From assembly GCA_025330725.1 (NCBI GenBank), contig JAIWND010000048.1, positions 1 through 64,000 on the forward strand: a stretch of DNA of 64,000 nt, in the 5' to 3' direction. The translations under genes and the position numbers were made by a program. The notes beneath the pieces are model-generated. The model saw only the letters and a program-made list of their open reading frames with translations, had not been told where the DNA came from and did not search any database. The stretch's first letter is position 1, and each line of letters begins with the position of its first letter. Origin of the DNA: Chlamydoabsidia padenii (lineage: Eukaryota > Mucoromycota > Mucoromycetes > Mucorales > Cunninghamellaceae). Shown piece after piece: positions 21,579-31,316 of the stretch.

Positions 21579-23602
21579 CTATTTGGGACAGTTTCTATAG
21601 ATGTGACCAGGTTGCGAACACCTTCCACATCGTCGAGGGGTTCGTTCGGCCAGCTCAAAAGCGGATGAATCCCGTTGAGTGGAGCTGGTGTTGTGTCTCG
21701 TCGATCCAGTCGGACGACCCCTACCACTTCTAACAGCTGGATCAAGTAGTGGTGGTGATGGCCCGAAGGCAATTTCTTCGAGGCGTTGTCGAGCTTGTAT
21801 ATGTTGTTGCAAATTTCCCTGGTTGTATCGTTCTATAATCCGGTCCACCAAAGGTTGTATATCCCCATCCCCACTTCCCCCTTCATCCATTGTTTGATTT
21901 ACCTGGCCGCCAGGGAAGTCGGTACTTTCATCAATCCACCAGTGTTTGTTAAAGTCGTTGAGAGAGAGGGTGGCATCAGGTGTATCTCTTCTGATGTTGG
22001 CGATGTGGTGGGCACAAGAGAGCCCTACAAAATAAATGGTTAGTTACAGTATACGCTAATGTCACTTTCTTACCCATAATTGTTGTAAATGTGTTGGTAC
22101 AAGGTGAGATATCCGTTTCCATAGATTTGTCGACCTGTTTCCTTGTTTCGTTCAAAGCGTAAGAAGAGACCTTGCCAATGATCCTAGCAAAAAGAGGAAT
22201 TTGGTGAGAGTGGGCAATACGAATTCGATCATTCATTATCTTCGCCTGAATTTCCTTGCACTGATTTGCAACAGCTAGATCGATCTTTTGCTGGACGTCA
22301 CGAAGATGGCTTGTCGAGGTCTTCACATAGGATTTGATTGATCGGTGAGCGCTTTCCACCCGAGATGTTGTCGTTGTCCCCAAATGCAAGAAGTGTCGAG
22401 TCAAAAATGTGCCAAATTGTATTTTATGTGGGAGCCATGACGATTCAAGGTAAGAGATTACAGGCCAATGATTTCCACTATATGTCGATTTCAGCTGGTT
22501 CCATGCCCTATCGAATCCATCTTCTTCCCAAAACCGTGCCACTAAGTTCCAAGCCGCCAAGAATTCATTCCAGTCATCGTCGCTGCTGAAGTGCTTTTTG
22601 CAATTGGTGAGAATGTTTTTGTTGATGTGCCACATGCATAGTACATTGTGGGAAGCCGGAAAAACACCAGGAATAGCATTCATCAGCAAGTTCACGATCA
22701 GTAGCAATAGTACTGGGATCAGGAATTCCATTATACAACTTCTGGCTAATTTTTCGTAAAGCCCAGTCGTAGTCATCTTGCTTTTCATCCCGCAAAAAGA
22801 CGAAGCAGCAGAAGAATGTTGACCAGGAGCTTGTAATACCCACCACTTCCAACAGAGGCATCCGGAATTTGTTAACCTTGTAGGCGCAATCTATCAAAAA
22901 AAAAAAAAAAAAAATAGAGCCATACTGTCGAACCAAGTCGATTGATGTTTTGTGTGCAAAAAAAAGATGGGTAATCTTGTCTTCGCTGTCAACGCGAAAA
23001 TCAAACACATACTTGTTCGAGTTCGAGAGTTCGTTAACAAGTGCCCTAATTGGTGTTCGTCCATTTAATTCCTTTTGCCTGTTCTTGTATCGTTCGTTAT
23101 AGACAGTACGGGCGACGAGCATTGCTGAAGGATCGGCTCGCCGAATTGACGATACAATATCTCGAGGTAGAGAGCTACTAGCAGACATGACCGCCACTGT
23201 TTGTCGATGTGTTGCATTGAGACGGCGTACACATGGGTGGCCAGACAAATCAGTATCAAGTTCGTGATTGTGGTCGTTGCAAATCACCCGGAGATTCCAT
23301 TCACCGTCGCGTAAGGTGGCCTTCCAATGGAAAGGGCATCCAGTTAATCTTGAACCAGTATTTGGTCTAACCACAGGTGCAACACGTCGCTGTTGATAGA
23401 CACCACCACGATCGCACTTGAATTCAACAGCTTGTAGATCACCCTTCCTATTTTTCTTGCTACGCTTGATGGTGATTCCAGCACCATTTTCGATTCCAAA
23501 TTGCATAACATAATCCTTACAACTATCCGCATCATCAAAACGGAGTTGCTCGGGCATCACCATCGTAAAGAATCGTTGTTGTTGTTGTTGTTGTTCAGAC
23601 AT
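21579..23602 (-). pseudogene. MULE/FAR1-type transposase with SWIM and zinc-knuckle, one frameshift
   Basis: The start MSEQQQQQQRFF leads to a FAR1-like WRKY/GCM zinc-binding domain (VEFKCDRGG...RLTGCPFHW...NDHNHELD). The MULE DDE core follows, with LIDCAYKVNKFRMPLLEVVG, then IATDREL, then CMWHINKNIL. Near 22684 the frame shifts by one base between RELA and LMNAIPG. The C-terminal part has a SWIM-like motif (SPCTNTF...GLSCAHHI) created by an intron at 22073-22025, then a CCHC zinc knuckle (CGRCSQPGHIYRNCPK). A 19-base poly-A at ~22893 sits in the core and could be an intron or an expanded homopolymer. Because of the frameshift the gene is probably inactive, unless that base is a sequencing error. 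Confidence 0.82.
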
Positions 23603-23637
23603 AATATTGGTTGAGAGTAAAAGGGAAAATAGAGCAG

Positions 23638-23778
23638 TCAAAAAAGTTTTATTTTTTAAAAGGACGAATATGATTGGCTCGGCGACCAATATATCCGGGT
23701 AGGGTGTAGAATTTTTTTTTTTTTTTGTAAAGGAGGGTGTAGAAAGAGAAATTGTGGGGTGTAGAAATAACAATTCCC
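23638..23778 (-). repeat. MULE 1 right terminal inverted repeat
   Basis: This is the inverse of 20903-21010 with an internal duplication of CTACACCCT plus a 15-base homopolymer. Confidence 0.9.
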
Positions 23779-23782
23779 ATAA

Positions 23783-25115
23783 TTAAATGGGCGATCCTTC
23801 GTATCCAGGGACCTTTTCAATCAACAACTTCTCAGTAAAGTCCCAAAGTTCCTTTGCGTTTGCATCTGAGCTAGCCAAACCAGATACATATCCTACTTCA
23901 CCATAGGGCACCTAATACCAAAAAAAGGAATATATATTAGCAAACCCACACCCTGCAAATAATACTGTATTCTCATACTTACATAGTACTGTCCTTTCAC
24001 CTTATTGGTTTCTATTTCAGGACTTGTAGCCAAGTACAGTTGTGTCAATGCACCATCTTCTGTGGTTATGGTCATCAAGTTATCATAGATTTTTGTCATG
24101 AGTCCACCCATCATATGTCGTGTCAAATCACTACGCACCACCCCAGGATGATTACAATTGGTATAAATGTTCTAGATATATGGAAAATAATCTAAGTATT
24201 TTTACCGCTCTCAAATTGTTTTGTTTTTTACCTTTATGCCCTTTTCTTCCAGTCTCTTTGCCAATTCACGCGTGAAAAGGATATTGGCCGCCTGTTATAA
24301 ATGATCGATTTTAGTAAAAAACAACAACAAAAGAAACACAAAAACTTGGCATTTTTTTTTAACCTTTGATTTGCCATAATGATGAATTCGATTATACTTA
24401 TTAGGATTGCTGATATTCTTTAGATCCAAACCACCAAATACTGTACGGTGTCCCATTGAGCTTACAGTGACCACGCGACTTGTAGGAGAGGTTTGTAATA
24501 CAGGAATCAATTGAGTGGTGAGATAGAAATGAGCCACATGGTTGGTAGCAAATTGAGTTTCGATTTCTATTTCAAAAAGCAGAGTGTACATAATAAGTCT
24601 CTCGCAAAAAAAAGGGAGTTTCTAGTTTTACCGTCTTGACTAAGGCCAAAAGGACACATCATAACACCCGCGTTGTTCATCAAGATATCTAGTTTGATTT
24701 TTTTTGCCTTGATAGTTTCCACAAATCTTTTGACTGATTGAAGTGACATGAGATCAAGAGCAATGAATTCGAGTTGATCGTTCCCAGTTTCTTTTTGAAT
24801 GTCATCAATCACCACTTGAGCTTTGGATTCTGTTCGACACGCCATGATGCTATATACATTATGATGAGTTGAATAGGAGCTTGGCAATAATTGTGATACT
24901 TACATTCGACAACTTTTTCTTGCCATTTCCAAGGCGCATACACGACCAATCTATGGGTTTCATAAAAAAAAGGGGGGGGAGGGCTCATGGTGAGACTTTA
25001 TCATAGGAGTGTGGATGGAGCTACTTACACCAGTATTCGCACCTGTGATGATCGCTGTTTTACCTGTAAGATCAGGAATATCTTTGAATTCAAAGTGTTT
25101 CTTGCCCCAAAACAT
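23783..25115 (-). CDS. Short-chain dehydrogenase/reductase (retinol-dehydrogenase-like)
   Basis: This is a classical SDR oxidoreductase using NAD(P); the substrate is not predictable. Exons are 25115-25029, 24950-24904, 24849-24632, 24566-24364, 24291-24232, 24171-23983 and 23911-23783, summing to 310 codons plus TAA with exact phases. The protein begins MFWGKKHFEFKDIPDLTGK. Visible motifs are cofactor-binding TGANTGIGR (residues 24-32), IIMACRTESK, NNAGVM, the catalytic Ser in VVTVSSMGHR and Tyr/Lys in HYGKSKAANILFTREL, and NHPGVVRSDL. The organisation matches fungal and animal RDH11-14/WWOX-type SDRs of about 300-330 residues. MULE 1 starts four bases beyond the stop codon, so the normal 3' UTR and polyadenylation signals have been displaced or are supplied by the element. 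Confidence 0.88.
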
Positions 25116-25167
25116 CACAAGGTTTTTTTGAAAGTATTTTTTTCCCCACTAATCCTTTGCCCTCTTT

Positions 25168-25480
25168 TTATACTTGAGAGCCCGGCGGCGTTTCAAAATC
25201 GTGGAAATCTTCTGCCGTCATTCTTAATACTCCTACTGTAGACGATGCGGGCCCAAAATGGTCATCATCGTCATCAGTGCTAAAATGATATTAAATATCG
25301 TTCTATCATATGATACAAAAGGTATCACACTTTCTTATCAATTAAATGAAATAGAATGAATGTTATATGGATATACTTGTCAGCTACTCGAAATGTCGAT
25401 GGCGGGCGGGCTATGATAGCAATCCCCACCTTTAATAGTTTGGAAATACAAGCATTTAATCTATAGCTAAGTAGAAGATC
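25168..25480 (-). CDS. Unidentified coding-like exons, in frame beyond the preceding stop
   Basis: Reading the minus strand after the TAG at 25481-25483, the same frame stays open (LLSYRLNACISKLLKVGIAI, then ARPPSTFRVAD). It reaches a GT donor at 25376, and an AG acceptor at 25280 continues it in phase (TDDDDDHFGPASSTVGVL, RMTAEDFHDFETPPGSQV) to a TAA at 25168. The composition looks like real protein. It has no ATG of its own. It could be an alternative or read-through 3' extension of the membrane-protein gene upstream, or the last exons of a separate transcript. The family was not recognised. Confidence 0.35.
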
Positions 25481-26127
25481 CTATTTCCCTTTTCGAGTTT
25501 GTTGCAATCCAAAGTACCAGTAAGCACCTACCACCAAAAGAGACATCAAAGCGGGAGCCAGATCTAGTTGAACAATCAAATAAACCCAAATGGTTGCCAA
25601 ACCTGGTGCACGTAACATTTGGCCCAATGATGGTGAATGCTGTAAAGTATAAAGTAAAAACGCGCCTACAAATAAAGATCCTACAGTCATCAATCCCTGT
25701 GCCCACAAGCTAGATTTATGTCGATTAGTTATATAGATTAAAGGACATAAAGCTATAAAGAAAGTGATCAGTTCCATCAACTTTTTTTTTTTTTTTGGGG
25801 GGGAGTGGATTTTGTTCTACCTGGTACTGATTTAACAGCTTTAAAAAAAAGATTCGAGTAATCCCAAGGTTCATCAAATTGGACTTTAACTGTGACATCA
25901 AAGGCTGATAGTAAAAGACCAAAAGGAATAGATAAAAAGATGGCTTGCCAAATATATTGAGCTGTACTGATTTGCTGTAGTTGTTGTTGCCGATTCAATT
26001 CAGCTTCACGTCGTTTGGCTTGTTCAAATAATCCACCGGCTTTTTGTTGGATGAATTCTTCTTGAGTTGGGAAAGCTTCGGAAGGTTTTTTGGTAGGTAT
26101 ACGTTTGACAAGTGGTTCTTTACCCAT
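25481..26127 (-). CDS. Small multi-pass membrane protein (DUF7719-like)
   Basis: Two exons (26127-25821, 25752-25481) give 192 codons plus TAG; the intron contains a 16-base poly-A. The protein begins MGKEPLVKRIPTKKPSEAF. A charged helix follows (LFEQAKRREAELNRQQQ), then about four hydrophobic segments (IFLSIPFGLLLSAFDVTV, LCPLIYITN, GLMTVGSLFVGAFLLYTL, LMSLLVVGAYWYFGL). The arrangement resembles an uncharacterised fungal membrane family (DUF7719), but this identification is from memory of the pattern. The function is unknown. It is divergent from MULE 2, whose left end lies ~120 bp upstream of the start. Confidence 0.6.
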
Positions 26128-26246
26128 GACTGTGGTGCGTGAAGGGGAGAAAAAGGAGCCAGGCTGCCAGCTTTTTTCAAGCGCAACTTTAATTTTGCAA
26201 CGATTAATCGGAATTTGAAGTATAGTGATCCGTCATCACAGCCAAA

Positions 26247-26390
26247 TTGCATCCCCCGTATTTCGATGTCTTGGGTGAATTATTAACCGATTATTTGGAT
26301 ATCTTTAGTCTGCCCCCCATAAATTTCAATCCCAGTTCCTTTTCTTCACGACAAATAAACTTTCTTTATTTCCCCTTTTCTTTTTCTATC
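26247..26390 (+). repeat. MULE 2 left terminal inverted repeat
   Basis: It is inverted relative to ~28921-29059 with about 90% identity by eye. Confidence 0.85.
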
Positions 26391-26752
26391 TTTTTTCCTT
26401 CTGTTGATACTGTTTTTATTAAAAAATATAAAATTAAAATATAAAAAGTCATGGTGATAAATCACAGTAGGTTGCTATTGACGCTGGGTTCTTAATGTGC
26501 GGAAGTGGTTGGGATGGCGGCTGATCATTCTCATAAAAAAACTGATGGACTTGCTCCATAGCTTGAGTTCCTTCTTCGAGTTCCTCTTCTGTCAAGCTAT
26601 CTTGAAATGCAACAACATCTTGACAGGAGTGGTAAAATGTTGTGAAAAAATCAATTGCCGTGTTAACAAAGTCTTGTGCCCTAATTCTTCGCCTTATATC
26701 GACATCTTCACCATCAACTTCTTCAACATCGCTGTTTTCTTCACTACCGCCT

Positions 26753-28698
26753 TCATCTTCTTCCATCTTCAGTGTCATCTTCACCTTCTTGTTCTTGATC
26801 TTCTTCACCTTCTTCAGTAACGAACAAATTGATCGGAACAGTTAGTGCCGAAGGGATGTACAAAGGAATAGTTTTTTTCACCCGGTGGACCATATACATA
26901 TGCTTGCTAGGGCTTAATCTGTGTTGGTAATCCAAACAAGTGCAATTGTGGATCTAACTATCGATTATATGGACGGTATACATCACATTGCTCGACGCTC
27001 CTGATTTGACTTTATATGTGTTACCACTCGGATCTTCTTCGTCGCAAACAACAACCTGGTGCAAAATATCCTCAGATATTAGGTCGGCACGAGCAGAGCG
27101 GATAGCCAGTTCACGGTGGAAGGGACCCATTCTGCCAACCTGTCTTGAAATTCGTTCAAGTTGGGTGTGATGATAAAATTCTACGTCTGAAATAAGGATA
27201 AGCGCCAACCGATCCATCCTCTGATTTCGTTTTCTTTTCATGAAAACCGTTTTGAGCTGATTATGCCAGCTTTCTACAAAGTTGTTAGTATCCATGTGAT
27301 TGTGTTGGATGTTGCTATGATATGCCTTGCTCCATGCTTTCAGATTATCAGGGTAACGTATGCTGTTGAGCCAGTCCCTTTTAAAATAGCTGATGAAGCG
27401 ATGTTGTTGTTGATGTTCCCGCAAGAAAGATGCCACTGCCTGATCGAATTGGTTTTTGTCCATCATGCGAATGATTGATCGCAACTAGTCTTCCATGTGT
27501 TTACGATATCTTTTCTGATCGGCTGTCGAGGTATTGACCAACTCGACTTTGTCTGATAGCTGATTTTGCCAGGCACGGATGACATGGAAAGAGCAGTACC
27601 GGATATCGGTGTCAGGAAAGGCGCTTTGTATTGCTGATGATTCTGCGGGACAGATATCGATCGTAATCTGGGCAGGTTTCATTCCAGAGACATCCCGTAA
27701 AAATTGAAGCCATTTAATGAGAGGCGTACTTCCTTGATCATTGGTTAAAAGATATGCCATAGGGTATCCGAGTTCAGTATGTAAATGTCTTACAACCAAC
27801 GTATACAAAACGATACGAATGTCTTTGACAAGCTTGTATGTTGCATCCATGGAGTATGGAAGAATGTTGTTTGCCATAGCATCGTATTGGGCAGGCTATT
27901 GGAAGCCTTTTGCAAATTTGTTTAGACTGGGCCCATACTCATGCATATTTCCTATAAAAATTTTATAGTTCTTCAAGCGAAGTTCCTCCATCCACTTGTC
28001 GAAGGAAACATGGTCATCGTCGTCCTTTTTGTACGCCGAGGTACTTTTTTGACGAAGCAAATTGTAAACGTCTTCGTAGTGTGGTCGGCGGTAGCGAGCC
28101 TCGGCCGGCTCCATCTGATGTAGCATGTCATCTAACACTGATCTGACATCGCGGGTATATGTTAGTCTTTGATCAAGCGTTTTTATCACGTCAGAAGATA
28201 AGCTGACATTGCGGATATCCTTATCACTACCAGGAACATGGTCCTGGGAATGATTTTTTTCCATAGTGATTTTCACTATCCCTGGACTATTAGTGAAGCA
28301 CCTCACTATTATTAATCCTTGACACCCAATTTTTTTGGTTGGTTTTTGGTGGAGCCGGACCGTTTTCTTGGAGTCATACTTGCCAGATCGGTGACATATG
28401 AAGGCTTGACTAAAGATAATGCTTCTGTTGCTTGTCTTTGCACTATCTCTGGAGTGAGAGGTGCTGGATCACCTTGATAGATTTTCAGGCTATCGTTTGG
28501 CTGGCCTGTGTGATTGATGATCTTACCCGGTATCCAATGGCAAGCGCACAGCTCTTTCAATTTGGCCATGCATGCTGTCCAACAATCGCGCCGCACATAA
28601 ATGGGCTGCGTGATTATCATAACACTTCGGATTTGTGAGGGAGCCAGTCCTTCGTTAATACTTTTTGGATCGTGAATGTGAATCATTTTTATTGTCAA
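26753..28698 (-). pseudogene. Decayed MULE transposase with in-frame stops
   Basis: Recognisable blocks on the minus strand are, first, an N-terminal region (28698-28312) and then, in a different frame, 28306-27896. The DDE-type core follows: MDATYKLV (first Asp), ITIDICPAESSAIQSAF (second Asp) and IRYCSFHVIRAWQ. Next come HMDTNNFVESWHNQLK and a SWIM-like motif (CTCLDYQHRLSPSKH, where Ser replaces the usual Cys). From 28306 to 26753 all blocks are in one frame but are interrupted by stops at 27896, 27485 and 26954, with a frame change near 28310. This copy is clearly inactive. It belongs to a different MULE family from MULE 1, since neither ends nor protein match closely. Confidence 0.85.
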
Positions 28699-28734
28699 TA
28701 ATAATTGTTGTTAATGATAATGGGTGACTATATT

Positions 28735-28737
28735 AAA

Positions 28738-28801
<64 letters not shown>
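28735..28801 (+). repeat. (TAA)n microsatellite
   Basis: About 20 uninterrupted AAT/TAA trinucleotides lie within MULE 2. Confidence 0.95.
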
Positions 28802-28920
28802 TATATAGTTATGCTATTACATTCATCCAAGTCGAAGCTTACATGTCTAATTTTTTTTTTGTTTTAAAGCGATGCCTATTTGTCTAAACCGAATAAATAA
28901 CAAAGAGCAGAAACAAACAA

Positions 28921-29059
28921 AGAAAAGGGGGAAAAAAGAAAGTTATATTTGTCGTGAGGAAAAGGAACTGGGATTGAAATTTATGGGGGGGGGGCAGACT
29001 TAAGACATCCAAATAATCGGTTAATAATTCATCCAAGACATCGAAATACGGGGATGCAA
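28921..29059 (-). repeat. MULE 2 right terminal inverted repeat
   Basis: It is the inverse of 26247-26390, with an expanded C-run (ten on the inward strand). Confidence 0.85.
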
Positions 29060-29172
29060 AATCCTTATGATGCGCAAAATTCAGGATAGGCAATCTACAC
29101 TTTTTCGGTTTTAAAATGGTCACGTAGGGGAGCGGGCTAGGGGCACCCTCTCATCTCTTCTTATCAACAAAC

Positions 29173-29580
29173 ATGTCCGGACTTGTAGTCTATCACAATC
29201 CCAGTTGTTCGAAATCACGCAATGCAAAAACCCTTCTCGAACAACAACAACAAGCCAAGCTATATGAATTACAAGTATGTACTTACAAGACCTCCCCACC
29301 CTCCCGTGACACTTTGGAAAAACTCGCTCAATATTTGGGATTGATGGAAAAGGAAGACCTGTGCCGACCTTGGGATGTGCTTTTACGACCCGAAGCCAAA
29401 AATAAAGCGCAAGGATGGATGGAAACTTGGGAACTCTTGGCGAACGATCCTGCCTTGTTGGAACGACCATTTGTAATTGATTGGGATCATCAACGTGCCG
29501 CTTTGGGACGTAGTGTGCCTGGTCATCCTGATCTCATGACGATAGAACAATTATTGGATTTATATGAAAATGATAAATAG
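29173..29580 (+). CDS. ArsC/Spx-family arsenate-reductase-like protein
   Basis: This single-exon gene encodes 135 residues of the ArsC (glutaredoxin-coupled arsenate reductase) thioredoxin-fold family. The N-terminus has the beta strand and active-site loop VVYHNPSCSKSRNAKTLLEQ, with the catalytic Cys at residue 12. A mid-region WDVLLRPEAKN is followed by RPFVIDWDHQRAALGRSVPG in place of the usual RPI(V)...AxxGRPPE block, with the Arg residues retained. The family is mainly bacterial; whether this copy reduces arsenate or acts like YfgD/YffB-type relatives is not determinable. The start ATG lies 113 bp from MULE 2. The stop is followed by AATAAAG. Confidence 0.85.
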   Translation: MSGLVVYHNPSCSKSRNAKTLLEQQQQAKLYELQVCTYKTSPPSRDTLEKLAQYLGLMEKEDLCRPWDVLLRPEAKNKAQGWMETWELLANDPALLERPFVIDWDHQRAALGRSVPGHPDLMTIEQLLDLYENDK

Positions 29581-30481
29581 CTGCCTGTTTAATAAAGAAT
29601 GTTGTTATAATTGGCTGGTCTGTATAGAACCCCGATATTCCCATTGTTTTAGTAGTCCAAAGAAGACATTGATAGCGTCATCATCAATGCAGGTGTTTGA
29701 TTTCAAATACAATATATGGGAGAATGATCTAGTTTATGAGGTTCATAATACAATTGCTAAAGCGTGAGTTATTTTGGTTTGGAAGAGCTAACCAGAGACT
29801 ATTTCGAAAAACTGAATGGAGTTCCATCATCGATCATCGCTGGGGTTTCATCATTGCTCATCAGAGGTACTCCCCCCTACACGCCTTATAGGGGATTGGA
29901 GGTACCTCCAAAATACCAACTCCACTCAGTTTTCTCTTATAAAAAAAGATACAACAAATCTCAAACTCAACATCTTTTAAACTTCGGTTTAATCCCGGTC
30001 TTTTTAACTTTTTTTTGAAACGTCGACGTTCACCGCACCCGTAGGGTGCCCACCATTTGGGCCGATGGCCAAGGGGAGCAGGGGATAAAACCTAGAGCCT
30101 AATAAACCACATAAACGTTAGACCACTCCAAACCACTAGTCACTTTTTAAAATGGAAGCATGTGTAGTGACAATTTGATTTGAAATACTTGACTTGTGTA
30201 ACTTTGACTTTTAACTTTTGATATGTTTTGGCAGCTTTTATTAGAAAAGCAATTGCTTATTTGACACTATTAAAGAAGTAAGGGTCGTTGAAGTTGGATT
30301 TAAATGTCTTATCTAAATAAAAAAAAATATTCCCGACTCCTTTTACTATGCCTGATTGTTGGATGGGTGTTAGATGTAACTGTGCGAACTGAGAGGGCAG
30401 TTAGGCCAATATCAGTTACATTTCAAGGTAGCCTGACTGGCCCTGAAATTTTCGGGGTGTGGTGTCCTCTCTTTAGATTTA
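29581..30481. other. Intergenic, no gene recognised
   Basis: This is AT-rich sequence with one short palindrome-like GC-rich patch (30010-30085: GCACCCGTAGGGTGCCC, GGGCCGATGGCC). No ORF with family resemblance and no tRNA-like fold was noticed. Confidence 0.35.
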
Positions 30482-30630
30482 GAAAGGCCTCTACTCCCTC
30501 CATTGTCAACTAAGGCTAATGATTAAAGTGGTGATGTGAACACTGTGGCATATTTCCAACATAAGTCACCGCAAAAACCAAGCTCCAAGGCTCCTGTGTC
30601 AGTATGTTCAGGCTTGCGATGACTTTTTTT

Positions 30631-30903
30631 CTAGACGAAAGGAAACTTCATTTTCAAACGCCGAACACCAAAATTCCGTGCGTCTAGCGTAGTAGCAATT
30701 CTCAAAAACCAGTATTTCTGTTGCATGCCCCTTTTTTCGACTTTGACCAACTCCTTTTTGAACGGGATGGAATTTTTAAATCCCGCTATATTCTTTTCTC
30801 CCCAAAAGGGGTGATCGTTTAAGTTCATCTCCCATACAAAGTATTGCTGGCGAAAATTTGTAAAGGATAGGTACATATCTTTTAGGAAGTCAGGTAATAT
30901 CAA
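30631..30903 (-). CDS. Small hypothetical ORF inside Fanzor element A
   Basis: This 90-residue open frame is divergent from the Fanzor gene, begins MILPDFLKDMYLSFTNF and ends in a basic tail. It is conserved without change in copy B. No family was recognised. Its conservation says little, because the whole element is nearly identical. Confidence 0.25.
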   Translation of the reverse strand: MILPDFLKDMYLSFTNFRQQYFVWEMNLNDHPFWGEKNIAGFKNSIPFKKELVKVEKRGMQQKYWFLRIATTLDARNFGVRRLKMKFPFV

Positions 30904-31316
30904 TCTTTTGAAGTACTGCAGTCTGTTTCAAACATTTCGTACATGTCGTAAATTCATTTTGTCATTTCCCGTAGTGTCCATCCTGCATATATTCCCATCT
31001 GACGTTTGGAGTCAGGATCGTACCGTTTGATGTATAGCTTCCTTTACCTTAAACGAAATCTATAACCTTCAGGAATGCAATGTACTAAACAGAAAAGAGA
31101 AGGCATTATTGATTGTCAATTGATAGTTATATTAACTTCTCCATGATATAACAAGACCTTAAGAAGGAAATGGAAGGAATAAGAATCTTCTTTGTTTCAT
31201 GCAACAAGATAGGACTGAAACCACATAACTGTGAATTTTTCCCTCCTTATCTTTTGCTTTTTACTTTTTTTCTTCTTTATTCTTTCATTCATTATATATA
31301 CCTTTAACTTTATCTG

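Larger units (their letters stand above)
20903..23778 (-). mobile_element. Mutator-like element (MULE 1) with long terminal inverted repeats
   Basis: Both ends start GGGAATTGTTATTTCTACAC when read inward. The left terminal repeat spans 20903-21010. The right one spans 23638-23778 and contains an extra ~33-bp duplication with a poly-A run; otherwise they match almost base for base. The interior holds a FAR1/MULE transposase on the minus strand. No convincing 8-9 bp target duplication was found. The right end lies four bases from the stop codon of the neighbouring dehydrogenase gene. Confidence 0.88.
26247..29059 (-). mobile_element. Second Mutator-like element (MULE 2) with ~140-bp terminal inverted repeats
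   Basis: The left end (from 26247) and the inverse of the right end (to 29059) share TTGCATCCCC, CGTATTTCGATGTCTTGG, AACCGATTATTTGGAT and CCAGTTCCTTTTC, differing by scattered bases and C-run length. The interior carries a broken MULE transposase on the minus strand. The ArsC gene starts 113 bp beyond the right end. No clear target duplication was seen. Confidence 0.85.

Noticed and set aside
20903..23778. 8-9 bp target-site duplication for MULE 1
   Set aside because: Flanks (…CCGCTTAC and ATAATTAAA…) do not match, so no duplication is claimed.
24987..25241. Plus-strand 84-aa open frame over the start of the dehydrogenase
   Set aside because: It is antisense to exon 1 of the SDR gene and has no family resemblance.
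28735..28801. Regularly spaced repeat as a CRISPR-like array
   Set aside because: It is a plain (TAA)n microsatellite; no spacer/repeat alternation occurs anywhere in the window and the genome is eukaryotic.
26247..29059. Target-site duplication for MULE 2
   Set aside because: Bases outside the two ends (…CAGCCAAA and AATCCTTA…) are not the same.
30010..30110. tRNA-like GC-rich patch
   Set aside because: It contains short palindromes but no cloverleaf arms or conserved TTCRANY loop could be laid out.
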